A stretch of DNA of 64,000 nucleotides, taken from assembly GCA_016271365.2 (NCBI GenBank), contig CM057453.1, positions 1,077,267,001 to 1,077,331,000 on the forward strand. The letters are read 5' to 3'. The position numbers and the translations under genes are program-made. This DNA comes from Neoceratodus forsteri. Its lineage: Eukaryota; Chordata; Ceratodontiformes; Ceratodontidae. Numbering within the stretch: the first letter of the stretch is position 1; each line of letters opens with the position of its first letter. The notes under the pieces are model-generated. The model searched no databases, was not told the DNA's origin, and was given only the letters and a program-made list of their open reading frames with translations. Below, piece after piece: positions 23,701-33,311 of this stretch.

Positions 23701-25883
23701 CCGATTGCTGTGCAGCATGTCTCTTCACCCTTCCCAACTCATACTTAGCTCTACAGTGCAGTGTGATCATCTTCGCACTGAGACGTGTGGATTTTTCAAA
23801 GGTGATAATGAAGTGAGGAAATGTTCGAAAACTGTATAATGGAGTGAAATATGGGACTGTTTGCATGTCACCTTATGAATATCGCACATTTGTATATGGC
23901 ACAATAGAAGTTGTGCCACCACATGTTGAATGCAGTAGTCTGACCACTTGCAGTGGTGCACGTTCCACTACAAGATACACTGGCTGTGACTGGGGGGGTG
24001 CTTTTCAAAGGAGTTGTTGAATAGCGAAACTCTGTTGAATATTGCCCCAGACACATCACATTGCCTAAATTTTTAACACTGCACAGCCTTGTGCCACAGA
24101 GTGGCACACTTTGAATGTCCACCCATACTGTCCAAACTGTGTTTTCACTCTTTCACTGTGTGATGGTGTGGGTGCTGTGCCAAATCACTTCTTGGTACAG
24201 TGTGAGAAAATAACACTGAGACTGTATGTGAGCAAAGGTGCTAATATGCCTATGTAAAACATTTGGTGTCAGATGAGCATTACATTCCATCATCGCAATC
24301 ATGTATTGGATATTTCCCATGCACTGTAGTAGGTCTGAAAATTTTGTCTATTTATATGCCAAATTTTGAACACTGTCATTTATTTTTCACCTCCTAATGT
24401 ACTGTACAGTTGTTTTTTATCACAGCGTGACCAACATGTTTTCCTGCCCTGCAATATCTAACAGCCAGAGGGATACGCTAATGCCTGTCACTCTCTCCAG
24501 GGTGGGGGTGTGTTGGCATCAGTTCAAAACTTTATGACTCTTACACTATCATTGCCAATGATTGCAAAGCAACAATCGGCATTGACAACTGTTTGTTTCA
24601 TAATGTGAGATAGTACATTTAAGAAGCTTATTACTGCTGTGCCACATTGTCTTGTACACTTTCACCCTGTGTCCGTGCAACAGCACAGTGATCAGCACAT
24701 TACGGGCATCCAACACTGCACTAATGAATTAAATCTGCTTATTTTGCCTAGATTTTCCCATACTCTAGTTTCAGTTTTAGTTTAGTTATCTGAATTTCTT
24801 GCAGTTATGCTACCTGCAAATCTGTTATTCATCTTCTTCATGTACTTCAAGATCTCTGGCATGTTTGTTGAGTACATTTTTGATGTTCATATGTAAATAT
24901 GTGGTTACTGAGTGGACATATAGGGTGTGTTCTGCAAGACAGAATTGTTTAGATTTCCCTGTTCTAGGCAATTACCAGAATGTAAGTCTATGATTATTTT
25001 AAATGACAGCTTGTTAATGGTGTTTTGCTGAATGAATGTAATATTAGTTACTTAATTATTTAAAACATTTATGTGTGTCAAGGGGCTGAAATAGGAGTCA
25101 AAAGCTGTTTCTTTTCAAACAATCATGAAAGTGATCATGATGATGTACACATTAAAAGTGTGTATGATAGTGTTCGTGTGAAGGTAGTTTCGTTTTCTAT
25201 TGCAGAGATGACTAGACATTATAGGCAGACATGGTGAAGTAAAAATTCTCACACATGATGAGGATCTATTTTAACTGTATGGTACTGTACTGTTGATTAT
25301 GCTAAAGTATATACATACTGAATATTTATGTCTAGTCAGTAAAATAGAATAATAGCATGGGAAACACATGTTACTACAAGTTTTTTGATGCTATCAGCTC
25401 ATTAGATAATATAGTTAATAAAGTATAATAGACAAAGAAACAAGACAACAATATAGTTTAGCATCAGACTTCTAAATATTATCATAAGTGCCAAATTAAT
25501 GCATTAATGATACTGCAGTAGCTAGGAAATCTTTAAAGTTACATAATTGAAAGTAATAACTGTTTTCTTAGTCTTGTGTGTTGATTTATTTATTTTGACT
25601 CTTTGTAGGGTGCCGGCGATTAAGAAGATGTACTGGCCACTGCTGTTGCTGTAGACAGCTCGAGCGCGAGGTTGCCATTCTGAGAAAAGATAATGTTGCA
25701 CTCCGTGAAGGACAGTGTAAAATGCTGTCCTTCTTGGAAGCGCAACAGTGGACTGTCAACCTCATGCTCGAGCCTGTTGTAGCAACGGCTGATGACAGTG
25801 TGGCTAGTATCAGTGCATCACCTCCACCAGCACCACCTGTTCCCGCAGCTTCCCTGGGCCAAACTGACCACCCTTCGCAGTAG
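17447..25883 (+). CDS. Spliced Myb/SANT-like domain protein with C-terminal zipper
   Basis: Four coding exons join in frame: 17,447-17,766, 20,556-20,653, 22,846-22,911 and 25,609-25,883 (759 nt, 252 residues). Residues 1-106 resemble a Myb/SANT-like (trihelix-type) DNA-binding domain: MRQWTLQEVCALLEAV near the start, the CFLHVVLKVKNKTIVQWKWKLLREC core, then WYYLAYELWEAAGKP. The middle is acidic (DTESVIVIESNEPGEADDAEPVEVKQ). Exon 4 gives a CRRLRRCTGHCCCC cluster, then a heptad-like LEREVAILRKDNVALREG zipper and a Pro-rich tail. Such proteins bind DNA as host factors or as Harbinger Myb-like partners. Introns hold a DIRS fragment and satellite copies. No transposase lies beside it, so I favour a host or domesticated gene. 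Exon 3 has a second possible acceptor at 20,546 that breaks the frame. Confidence 0.6.
17900..18600. other. Intron sequence with (CA)n microsatellite
   Basis: A (CA)n tract lies at 18,312-18,354. The rest shows no domain or repeat that I recognise. Frames on both strands here are driven by the dinucleotide repeat. Confidence 0.6.
18600..19945 (+). mobile_element. DIRS-type retrotransposon fragment (RT end and RNase H)
   Basis: Plus-strand frames spell the end of a DIRS reverse transcriptase and its RNase H. The order is LVLDPVQLLTLIGTEVDTEK, VPLDRARTLITLACSFTLQVSRPGKHFLQ, LGHMAASTAVVQ, RDIQFHLRAVW; then HINVLQLRAVFVVLQTF, VVQIRTDNTTTMWYINKQGG, TAVHLPGKDNVLPDALRRI and EWSLDP; then the DIRS-typical ...YAFPPFPLQFKVLLKIRCQP...PDWDRQHCYPLLL. 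Frameshifts separate the blocks. The split direct repeats and tyrosine recombinase of an intact DIRS are absent. It lies in the second intron of the SANT-like gene in the same orientation. Confidence 0.85.
20100..20320 (+). repeat. Diverged single copy of the 297-bp satellite
   Basis: It matches the 13.7-14.8 kb units in order: TTTCAGTACAGATTACCAATACTG, CACACTTCTTTATGAACACTACAGCTGTCATT, CTTGGGTAAAATGTGTTTTTACA. It lies just upstream of exon 3 of the SANT-like gene. Confidence 0.55.
20556..20653 (+). other. Acidic-linker exon
   Basis: The acceptor lies after CGGAG in the stretch GACAGAACAACGGAG. Using it completes AAG across the junction and keeps the frame reading FPPASCEVVPAQHQAVEG... The exon ends AATG with donor GTAAGA (phase 1). 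The nearer CAG at 20,545 has the better pyrimidine context but would need a different upstream donor phase. Confidence 0.5.
21521..21535 (+). repeat. Poly-G run (15 G)
   Basis: Fifteen consecutive G residues lie in otherwise A+T-rich intron sequence. Length may be unstable or mis-sequenced. Confidence 0.9.
21640..22125 (+). repeat. Foldback repeat F, diverged tandem pair (copies 3 and 4)
   Basis: Two degraded units in the same orientation as the 4.2-kb pair. Retained blocks are GGTTATTAACTGATCATT...TTCTATTATTAAAATAT..., and GGGTGATTAACTGAACAGTAACAT...TGCTATTATAATTACACATTTT...CATATGGTTATGTCTACATGTATGTTAAT..AAGGTTGTTAGGATGTTT. They lie in the intron before exon 4 (22.85 kb). Confidence 0.65.
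22846..22911 (+). other. Short acidic exon
   Basis: Acceptor TTGCTTCTATAG, then 66 nt reading EPGEADDAEPVEVKQEAGASPP, then donor GTAAGT. Phase 1 on both sides makes it a symmetric exon that could be skipped without a frame change. Confidence 0.65.
22920..24200. other. Intron sequence without recognisable genes
   Basis: Open frames on both strands (such as 23053-23328 minus) have no domain similarity that I can see and no consistent splice framing. Confidence 0.5.
24205..24480 (+). repeat. Diverged single copy of the 297-bp satellite
   Basis: The order of blocks matches the satellite: GAGACTGTATGTGAGCAAAGGT, TATGTAAAACATTTGGTGT, a degraded core, CACTGTCATTTATTTTTCAC, and a decayed end near CCAACATGTTTTCC. 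Confidence 0.45.
24481..25600. other. Intron sequence, nothing recognised
   Basis: A+T-rich sequence with short frames only, ending in the acceptor of the terminal exon. Confidence 0.5.
25609..25883 (+). other. Terminal coding exon with Cys cluster and zipper
   Basis: Acceptor TTTTGACTCTTTGTAG; the first two bases complete TGG (Trp). It reads CRRLRRCTGHCCCCRQLE, then LEREVAILRKDNVALREG, a Met/Leu/Glu helix, and a SPPPAPPVPAAS tail to TAG at 25,881. The cysteines may bind metal. Leucine spacing suggests a dimer-forming coiled coil. No AATAAA follows closely, but the next 500 bp are extremely T-rich, as some 3' UTRs are. Confidence 0.6.
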
Positions 25884-28000
25884 TCCGGTATCTCCTCTGG
25901 AGGGCGCAACAGCTTCCACTTCCTTTGCGCCTCCATATCGAATCCAGTTTCCACCTTGGATTGCCTCAAGCAGTGCATACACCTCTCGCAAGTCTTGGCC
26001 AAAGACTTTATTTTCTTCAAAAATGACTTTTAGTATCGAATTATTTTTTATTTTTTAATTTATGTAAAAAAGAATTTATTTTCATAAAATATTTATTTGT
26101 GTATGAAACAAATACACAGTTTTACAAGTATTTTTTTGTTATTTCTTTTCTATAATATTTGTAAATATATATTTTTGTATGGTTTTATAAAAAAATATAT
26201 TTTTGTTTGCATTTGGTTTTAAAAATCTTTCATATTTTTATAGTAAAAAAAAATAGTTAATTTATACTCTCTTGTGTTTGGTGTGTTATTGTGTACTGGG
26301 GATGTTTATTTCCAATACTTGCAAAAAAGATTTACACAACTGTTATTTCATCATTTGCTGAAAGATCATACCACACTATTGTGGTATTACACTTCTGGTT
26401 CTCCATAGAAGTAACTGAGATGTGTGAAAATGGTACCATACACTATTTGTGGCACACTGTTGTTTCCTTGACCTAGTGCTACAGTATGTGTGTATGTGGA
26501 TCATGATTAAGATGAGTATGTCCCCGCTAGTACAACAGTGACATTTCCGTGGTGGTGCACCACAACAATCACTGTGTGATTGTATTCATTAGTATGTAAT
26601 TAAATGGTGTTACACAGTGGTGTTTTTGTGTACTCACATCAAAGTCATCAATTCAGTCCCAGCAAGCCTCTCCCACCCCTCTTCACATGATTGGTGCCAC
26701 CACCTCAGTTGGTTGTAGCGCCAATGTCTATCAAATGACAAGTTACTACAGTAACATGTCCATTTGTTCACAAGATGAACTAATGGTATCCATCTCATGC
26801 CATATACTCTTTTAGTTATGTACATCTTTTTCTTTACATATCTGTTGTGAGTAGCAGGGCATGGGCTGCATACCCATTGGTTTATGTTGATAAACAATGG
26901 TTGTTCAAGTATACTGACCTGTTAGTTTCTCAGTGGCATGGTGGAAGCCGGATGCACTACAGCCATCTGTTAAGTGTCATACAGTAAATAATGGTGCTAG
27001 GATTTACTGTCAGGTGTGCTCTAGTGTATCATTCACCATCCGGGGTTTAGGGTTTTTTATGAGGTTCAGATGTTCTTGATCAATCATGAACTGGCTGTGT
27101 GTATCATAAACAATATTGTACTTTGTAGTAATGTGTTAATGATGACTGTGATTGGGCTCATTGCACCACACTACACCAGAAGGGGTATTGCAGTCTTGGG
27201 TGGTGCATTTAATGATGTGTGTTATTGGGTCAGAACAATACACTGAACTATTTGTAATATTGCATCTTTTGGTGGATGTTAATGAATCTGTCTGAATGGG
27301 GTGCATGCAGTGTTGTTCTTTATGACTGCTGACTGTGAAGGCACCTCCCACTACTTCTGAGAGAATGGTAATTGTGTATAGTAGTCACATGCAAATTGGG
27401 CTGTAATAAGAGTCAAATGTTTCTCTGTGTGTCTTGTAGAGATAATGAACCTGTTTGGATGTCACATTCTGAAGCACTGCATGGTGCAATGACAATTCCA
27501 CTAGTGGTTCTGCATGACACACTCTTGACAGTTCTGTTGAAGCAGTAGTACTACAACATGCACAGTTAGGGTACCAAGGCTGTGATATTCAAAATACCAC
27601 ACCATAGTGCAGTTCTGTCGAATGTAACCACGACATACCACTGCACAAGCAACTTCTGGTGCACCAAGGGTTGTGTGATACCTGGCATACATTAAATATT
27701 CACCCCATACATTGCTACATTCATCATGTATCTAAAGAGTACTTACATTGAATGCACAAAGAAAAAGAGTGACACTGTTACATAAAAAAAACCAAAATGG
27801 AATAATAGTGAAAAATTACAATGAATAGAGTTATATAAAAACAATATGATTCACAGTGAAGTACTGTTACTGTAAATAACAGAAAATTGTACTACAAGAC
27901 TTGAAATATTCCTGATATTGGAACATTTTTGGTATGTATGTGCAGTATTCTTAGAACAATAAATCATGTACTATAGTGAGTAATACTTCTGGAAAAGACA
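25884..28000. other. 3' flank of the SANT-like gene, no other gene seen
   Basis: The first 500 bp are a dense T/A mix (probable 3' UTR or its flank). The remainder has no recognisable coding or repeat structure. Minus-strand frames at 26,634-27,692 show no domain. Confidence 0.5.
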
Positions 28001-28004
28001 GGAT

Positions 28005-28395
28005 ATTCATGGCAAAAAACTCTGTTTAATGCATCAGTTAGGGTTGTTCCACAGCGACAAAAGTGAGGAAATTCACTGTTAGGGTTGAAAACCCTAACTC
28101 TGAATTCACCCCCCCAGCACCACACACACATGCAAGTATGGGGGACGACCAAGTCAACACAGCCAATGACAGACATCCAGCAGCAGGTGACAGAAATAAC
28201 AAACAATTGTCTAAATGTACTACAAGACATCCCCACCCACCTGACCAGGTACTGCATGCTCAGTGGAGATCAACAGCAAAACTGAGGCCATGTCCACCAA
28301 ATGTACACATCCCTGATTGCAGCTGCACACAACGTACTACACTTAGTAGTTGCATGGCCTTACCTACCCATGCCCCACACCAGACGACACCACAT
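28005..28395 (+). mobile_element. TIR element B, copy 1 (left end plus body)
   Basis: It starts ATATTCATGGCAAAAAACTC, runs through TTTAATGCATCAGTTAGGGTTG and CGACAAAAGTGAGGAAATTC, then a body. The body recurs, reverse complemented, at 35,135-35,548 with about 90% identity by eye. Similarity stops near 28,395. One body frame reads MTDIQQQVTEITNNCLNVLQ, a short amphipathic segment in both copies, but the TGA after GDQQQN is also shared, so coding is doubtful. Confidence 0.7.
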
Positions 28396-28461
28396 GTGGT
28401 GGGCCACCTGAACAACAGAGTTGAGCAAAACCAAGCAGTTTTACAGGTATAATATCTCTGA

Positions 28462-29320
28462 TTATAACAAGGGTTTGAGAAATGCAGCTTTCTAATTTAC
28501 TGTAAACATTGTAACAGACTTATGTTTAGTTTTTATTAACATACATGTAGAGCCTAACCATATGATGAACATGCTTTAATGTTGTTTAAAAAAACAGTTT
28601 TATTATGATAGCAATAAGCCACTCCCAGGTATTATGTTAATGGTCAGTTTATCACTCTCTAGCGAAATGTGGCACTCGGCTATGCCTCATTCAACATTAA
28701 ACCCCTACATGGTGATTGCCAGACCATTTAACATAAGCATTGGTCATGCCTTATTGCTTAATTGTCTTTATGACTAGATACTGTCCCTCTGCTAGGCACT
28801 GCAGGAGTTTTGCAAAACAGTGTTACACCCAGTTACACCATACTCTGTCTACTTACTGGAGAATGGCTGTGAATATGAACTCATGAAGATAAACAGTGTA
28901 ACTTGATCATTACAGTCATTGAAACCTTAGTGTGATTATAACTGACAGAGTCAGTGATAAAGAATAACCCTTGCTGTCCTAGTACACTTATTCCATTGTC
29001 AGTTAAATCAATACTAATTATACAAAGGGTCTGAGAAACAGAGTATTCTGATTGGTTGTAAACATTCTATCAGCCCTATGTTAATCTTTCATTAACATAC
29101 ATGTACAGCCTAATCATATGATGAACAATGTTTAGCACTATTTAAAAAATATTTTTATTATAATAGCAATAAGGCACTCCCAGGTGTTATGTTAATGGTC
29201 AGGTAATCACCCTCTAGAGGCATGTAGCACTCAGCTACACCTCCTGCCACATCACACCCCTAGAAGGTGATTAACAGACTCATTTACATAACCCCTGGTC
29301 ATGCCTTATTGCTTAAAATA
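28462..29320 (-). repeat. Foldback repeat F, inverted copies 5 and 6
   Basis: Two units (about 28,462-28,760 and 29,025-29,320) read as the reverse complement of the 4.2-kb pair: GGTCTGAGAAA...GATTGGTTGTAAACAT..., CATTAACATACATGTA, TTTTTATTATAATAGCAATAAGGC, then the palindrome with GTTAATGGTCAG.TAATCAC and ACCCCTGGTCATGCCTTATTGCT. About 265 bp of unrelated DNA separates the units. Confidence 0.75.
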
Positions 29321-31048
29321 CATTCTGTTTATATCTACACTATACCTACTTGATTGCTGTTGTACCACAATTAACATAGTTATCACTGTGATAGCCTCAG
29401 TGACAGAAGTGTGGCAAACCCAAACACTAGGTATGCAGCCTGAGTATGAAACAACTGTTAAAAAAATAATGCTGTGTCCATAAGTAGCACAGATCACTCA
29501 TTGCAACAGTAATAAATGTATCACTGTTTGAATAAGTTAGTCATCACAGATGCAATGAGATTGCCTTTATCAGGTACAACATACTGAGTAAGGGCCTACA
29601 GGAAAATCTATCCTATAGACATCTCCGATACAAGTACATCATTGTTGGCTCAGTAGTCCTATGATATTTAGAAGTTGCTTGGCCTGATCCATGTAATTAC
29701 ACTGTTTCTTACAAAGAATACTTACTGCATCTTTAGTATTGAAACACACTGAAGGTCTATGTATGTACATTAGCAGTACAGCTTCATCAGTAAGAATGCA
29801 TCTGTGTCACAGAGTGACTCTATGATGGATTAGGGGCCCCTGGAACTTTTGGGCTTGGTGCTTTACCCAAAGCCTTTTGATACTATAACTATGTAAAATC
29901 AGAAATTAAATAAATAAATGTAAGCTTTAAAAGTTGAGACTCAGTTAAAAGATAGTGTAGTGGAGAGTAGCAAGGTAGAAAAAAATAAAGCAAAGGGGAG
30001 GACAGAAGTAAGAGTGAGTCATTTAGTAAATCTCTCCCACCCCCAAGGTAATTCAGTTAAAGAGAGAGAGAGAGAACTGAATCCCTTGTGTAAAGGTAGT
30101 TGGGATTCTTTACATGGTAATTGAGTTAATTTGGAGCTTAAATGAGCAGCACCAGCAATCTGTTTCTACTTGGGTTGAAAGAACACTTTAGTCCTTCTTT
30201 TTAGAGGTGTTTGGTAGCACACCAGAATACAGGCGCTGTTTGACTAAGAGGAAGAATGGGTTGCAAGTAAGGGGAAATAAAAAGTCATTTAAGTCACTGT
30301 TCTGTTTTAAGTTTCAGTCTTTAAGGGACGGTATTATTTGGAAGTCATTCCTTCTCCAGTGGTTGTAAATATTAACAGAAGCAAAAGCACTGAAATGCCA
30401 CATGTGCTTGTTGCACATTTAACTTCCCCCAGGCAGAAGGTCGGTGTAATGTTAATTCATACACATGTCCTCTCCTACCTTTTGATAAAATAAAGACTAC
30501 AGACAAGGCACTTGTAGTGGGCTGTAAAACCATTTGTAAAAGGCTGGTTAGTTTGAATTACTTCCTGCTCAAAGCTCCCTGTTTGAAACAACCAGTTAAG
30601 GCACATGTTGGTAACAGCCTGGCAGTTGTGTTTTAAGTAAGCAGGTTATGAAACTATATGGGGGAATGTACACCTCAGAGAAACTATATAAATTGTGTGG
30701 TACAGTTCTCACTTACAGAAAGGGCACCTGTTCATGTGTCTTTGGATTTTCAGCATCAGCTTCCGACTCTCCTTGCACCACTCCCTTCCAGGACAGCTAT
30801 AGTGCTGACCAGCCCTTTGTTCCTTTGTTTTATGCTGTCTCTTGTTGGGGGCGGTGCCTGATGGTCAGAGCTGTTTGTAAAAGAGCCAGGAATTGAAATA
30901 AAATAGACTGCATATGTGTATATATGAATGTGAATTATAAACTGTTTAGTTAGATAGTTAAAACAAAATAATTATGTTTAAATAAGAAGTTTTACTTTAG
31001 GATTAATGATGTGGGTGGAGTTGGGGAGAACACATGATCATGTCCCTG

Positions 31049-31056
31049 TATAAAAG
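31049..31056 (+). promoter_or_regulatory. LTR TATA box
   Basis: TATAAAAG about 310 bp before the LTR end. The same box is at 34,545-34,552 in the 3' LTR. Confidence 0.6.
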
Positions 31057-31283
31057 GACTGTCATTTGAGATTGTTAGTTTAGATTGTGCTCCTGGATCT
31101 GGAGGTAAACTCCATGGAGCTCTGTGAATTACTCCAGCAGGTGTTAGGAGAAGAACACCTTTCAAGCCATGTAAAAGTCATGGGATGAAGTTTATTTGCC
31201 ATTCTGATTATTTTATTCTGTTGTCATACCAGTCCGCTGATGTTATATTTGTCCTGCTATGAAGAAATTTTGAGATAGAAGTG

Positions 31284-31289
31284 AATAAA
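31284..31289 (+). terminator. LTR polyadenylation signal
   Basis: AATAAA followed by a T-rich stretch, 71 bp before the LTR end. The copy in the 3' LTR is at 34,780-34,785. Confidence 0.55.
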
Positions 31290-31362
31290 TGTCATTCATT
31301 TACAACTGAAACTGTGTCACGCTACCAATTAGTCCACAAACAGACCTGCGCCCACTCACATA

Positions 31363-31381
31363 TGGTGTTAGAAGTGGGATC
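31363..31381 (+). promoter_or_regulatory. Primer binding site, tRNA-Leu type
   Basis: TGGTGTTAGAAGTGGGATC starts two bases after the 5' LTR. It resembles the complement of a vertebrate tRNA-Leu 3' end (TGGTGTCAGGAGTGGGAT), differing at two positions. The tRNA sequence comes from general knowledge, not from this window. Confidence 0.65.
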
Positions 31382-31513
31382 CCGATATCCCAGGTGGGAT
31401 CTTGATTGGTCTGTATAAGGCCTGGTGGATGGTCAATATTGCAGGACAGTACAGCGGAATCCTTGGGGTTGCTGCATATTCCCTTGGATGCTGAAGTACG
31501 TGTATAATGACTA

Positions 31514-31900
31514 GTGGAGATGATGCCAGCAGAGACAAGGATGTGGATGACTGGAGATGGTGACCTGGGCGAGGTACCACAGAAGCAGGAGAGGTCTGAG
31601 GACCAGGTGGCTGAGCTGATAAAGCTGGTAAACTGGCTCAGTGGAAAATGGTTGGAAGCAGACCAGCGCTGGAGGAAGGCTGAGCACCGTTGCCAGGTGC
31701 TGCTGGAAATGTCCCATTCAAAGGAACTGGTGGTGGCAGCAGAGGGCCCAGAGCAATCGGACCTAATAGAGGAGGAACCTTGGATGGAAACCCTGTTGCC
31801 CTTATTACCAATTTTTTCCTGCTGTTACCTGGAGGAGGAGGATCCACAAGACACAAAGTCCCCAGGTAAGACTGAGACTGTCCGTGAATATTCTGGGTGA
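31514..31900 (+). pseudogene. Gag-like N-terminal frame of the LTR element
   Basis: This 128-residue frame starts 150 bp after the 5' LTR. It is charged and helical (QVAELIKLVNWLSGKWLEAD, WRKAEHRCQVLLEM) followed by an acidic segment, which suits a gag N-terminus. No capsid major homology or CCHC zinc knuckle is present. The frame stops where the internal deletion presumably begins. Confidence 0.4.
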
Positions 31901-32071
31901 AGACTCAAGCAACAAGGAAGAGGCCATTAAGGCTGAAGGGACTTTGTTGTGTTGTAAAACACCTATCATAAATTCTGAATGTTTTGTGAACCTGACTGAG
32001 AACAGTTACAGGGAGGACCCAAGTTACCCATTTAAAGAAATCTATTAAGGTTCAGGATTGGAGACCAGTTA

Positions 32072-32461
32072 ATGGTGGGGTTGGAAATAGGTTATGGTGG
32101 TATGAAAAAGAGACGAGGAGTGCTCTACCACATGAGGCCTAACCCCCGGACAAAGAAAGTGGATGCCCGGGTTGTGGTGCCTGTAATCCTTAGGGAAAGG
32201 ATACTGGACATGGTAAGTGGCAGCCCAAAAAAGTCTTTAAGCCAGGAAGAGGTTTTATCTCAACTAATCCCCTATTATTATTATTGGCCTGGGTTGTATA
32301 GACAGGTGGCAGACTACCTGAGGGATAGTACTAGGTACAGTAAGGGGGAAGCACCAAAAAGGTGTAGGGTAGGTGGTGCTCGATGGATAGAAGGTCGACG
32401 TAAGTGGCACTTTAGAAAGCAGGGGAGCTTTCCACGAAGAGAAACGGGTTGCAAATGGTAG
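32072..32461 (+). pseudogene. Integrase zinc-binding (H2C2)-like scrap
   Basis: The frame reads GVLYHMRPNPRTKKVDARVV, VPVILRERILDMVSG, then EEVLSQLIPYYYYWPGLYRQ and VADYLRDSTRYSKGEAPK. This follows the Gypsy integrase N-terminal pattern GLLYR...LVVP..LR..VL...H...GHLG...T...L...YWPGM..DV..Y...C..C, but the zinc-binding His and Cys positions are lost. The catalytic core is not visible downstream. Confidence 0.55.
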
Positions 32462-32479
32462 GTGCCCTGAAAGGTTATA

Positions 32480-33300
32480 GAAGGGTTAGCTATTAAACCT
32501 TTCTATCCAAAACATTATTTGAGGCATGGTTATAGGACAGGTATACCTTGATAACATGTAATTTTTTTTGGTAAATAGAAGAACCCCAATGTGTTTCCAT
32601 ATCTGAATGAATTAGGGTTGCACGGGTTATGCTAACTAAGAGATCCCTGTATTGGGCATCAGATGTGAGAAAAGTTCTCAGCTCAAAAACCCCCCTTTCC
32701 AGGAGGAAAAGAAAAGGGAGTGAGATGACAAGATATAGACTATGTGTGGGCGTTAGCATTGTTCAGTGCAACTAATACTAACAGTACAATGATATATAAA
32801 GTGAGCATATATTGCATTTTGAAAGGTCTGTATACGCCTTATTTAGTGATCTCAGAGATCTATTAATGTTCCATTGAAATACGCTGAAACATTGTTATAT
32901 TTTTCCTTTTGTCTTCTCTTTCTGAGTTAGATTATTTTGTGCTATTCTGAATTTAAAATTCTCCTTTGACTGAAGAGTTGGCCGCCTTCAGCCGATTCCT
33001 CTAATCTATTCTAGCTTGGTTTTGTTTATATATTACTGTTATTAACAATGTTAGCAGTCTATGATGATGGTGATGTCAGATATTACTACTTCAATTGTAA
33101 TTGTTATCATGAAAGATGCTAATCGGAATAGTGTATATGCCCAGGGTGATTAATGAGATAGCATGTATTTAAAGGAATGCTTAGCTGTATTTCTATTTCA
33201 GAAGGGACCCTGGGGTGGAATTCTGTGGGTGGGCAGAGTTCTGACAACCCCCTTTTATCTGTATAGGGCTTGGACAACCAAGAATTGGTTGCCCTCTTAG
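32480..33300 (+). other. Non-coding 3' internal region of the LTR element
   Basis: No recognisable coding sequence. A minus-strand frame at 32,493-32,759 looks accidental. The region ends at the purine tract. Confidence 0.5.
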
Positions 33301-33311
33301 GTGGGGAGGAA
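33301..33311 (+). promoter_or_regulatory. Polypurine tract
   Basis: GTGGGGAGGAA directly precedes the TG of the 3' LTR, where plus-strand DNA synthesis is primed. Confidence 0.7.

Larger units (their letters stand above)
29805..31360 (+). repeat. 5' LTR
   Basis: 1,556 bp, TG...CA ends. It contains a TATAAAAG box at 31,049 and AATAAA at 31,284, giving a plausible U3-R-U5 layout with R of a little over 200 bp. A (GA)n tract at about 30,061-30,076 differs in length from the 3' LTR. Confidence 0.93.

Noticed and set aside
28070..28110. Telomere-like TTAGGG / AACCCTAAC words
   Set aside because: Single words inside transposon ends, not a repeat array, so not an interstitial telomere.
28085..28285. 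Possible protein of element B (MTDIQQQVTEITNNCLNVLQ...)
   Set aside because: Both copies share a TGA after GDQQQN and no further domain follows. Conservation could be nucleotide-level only.
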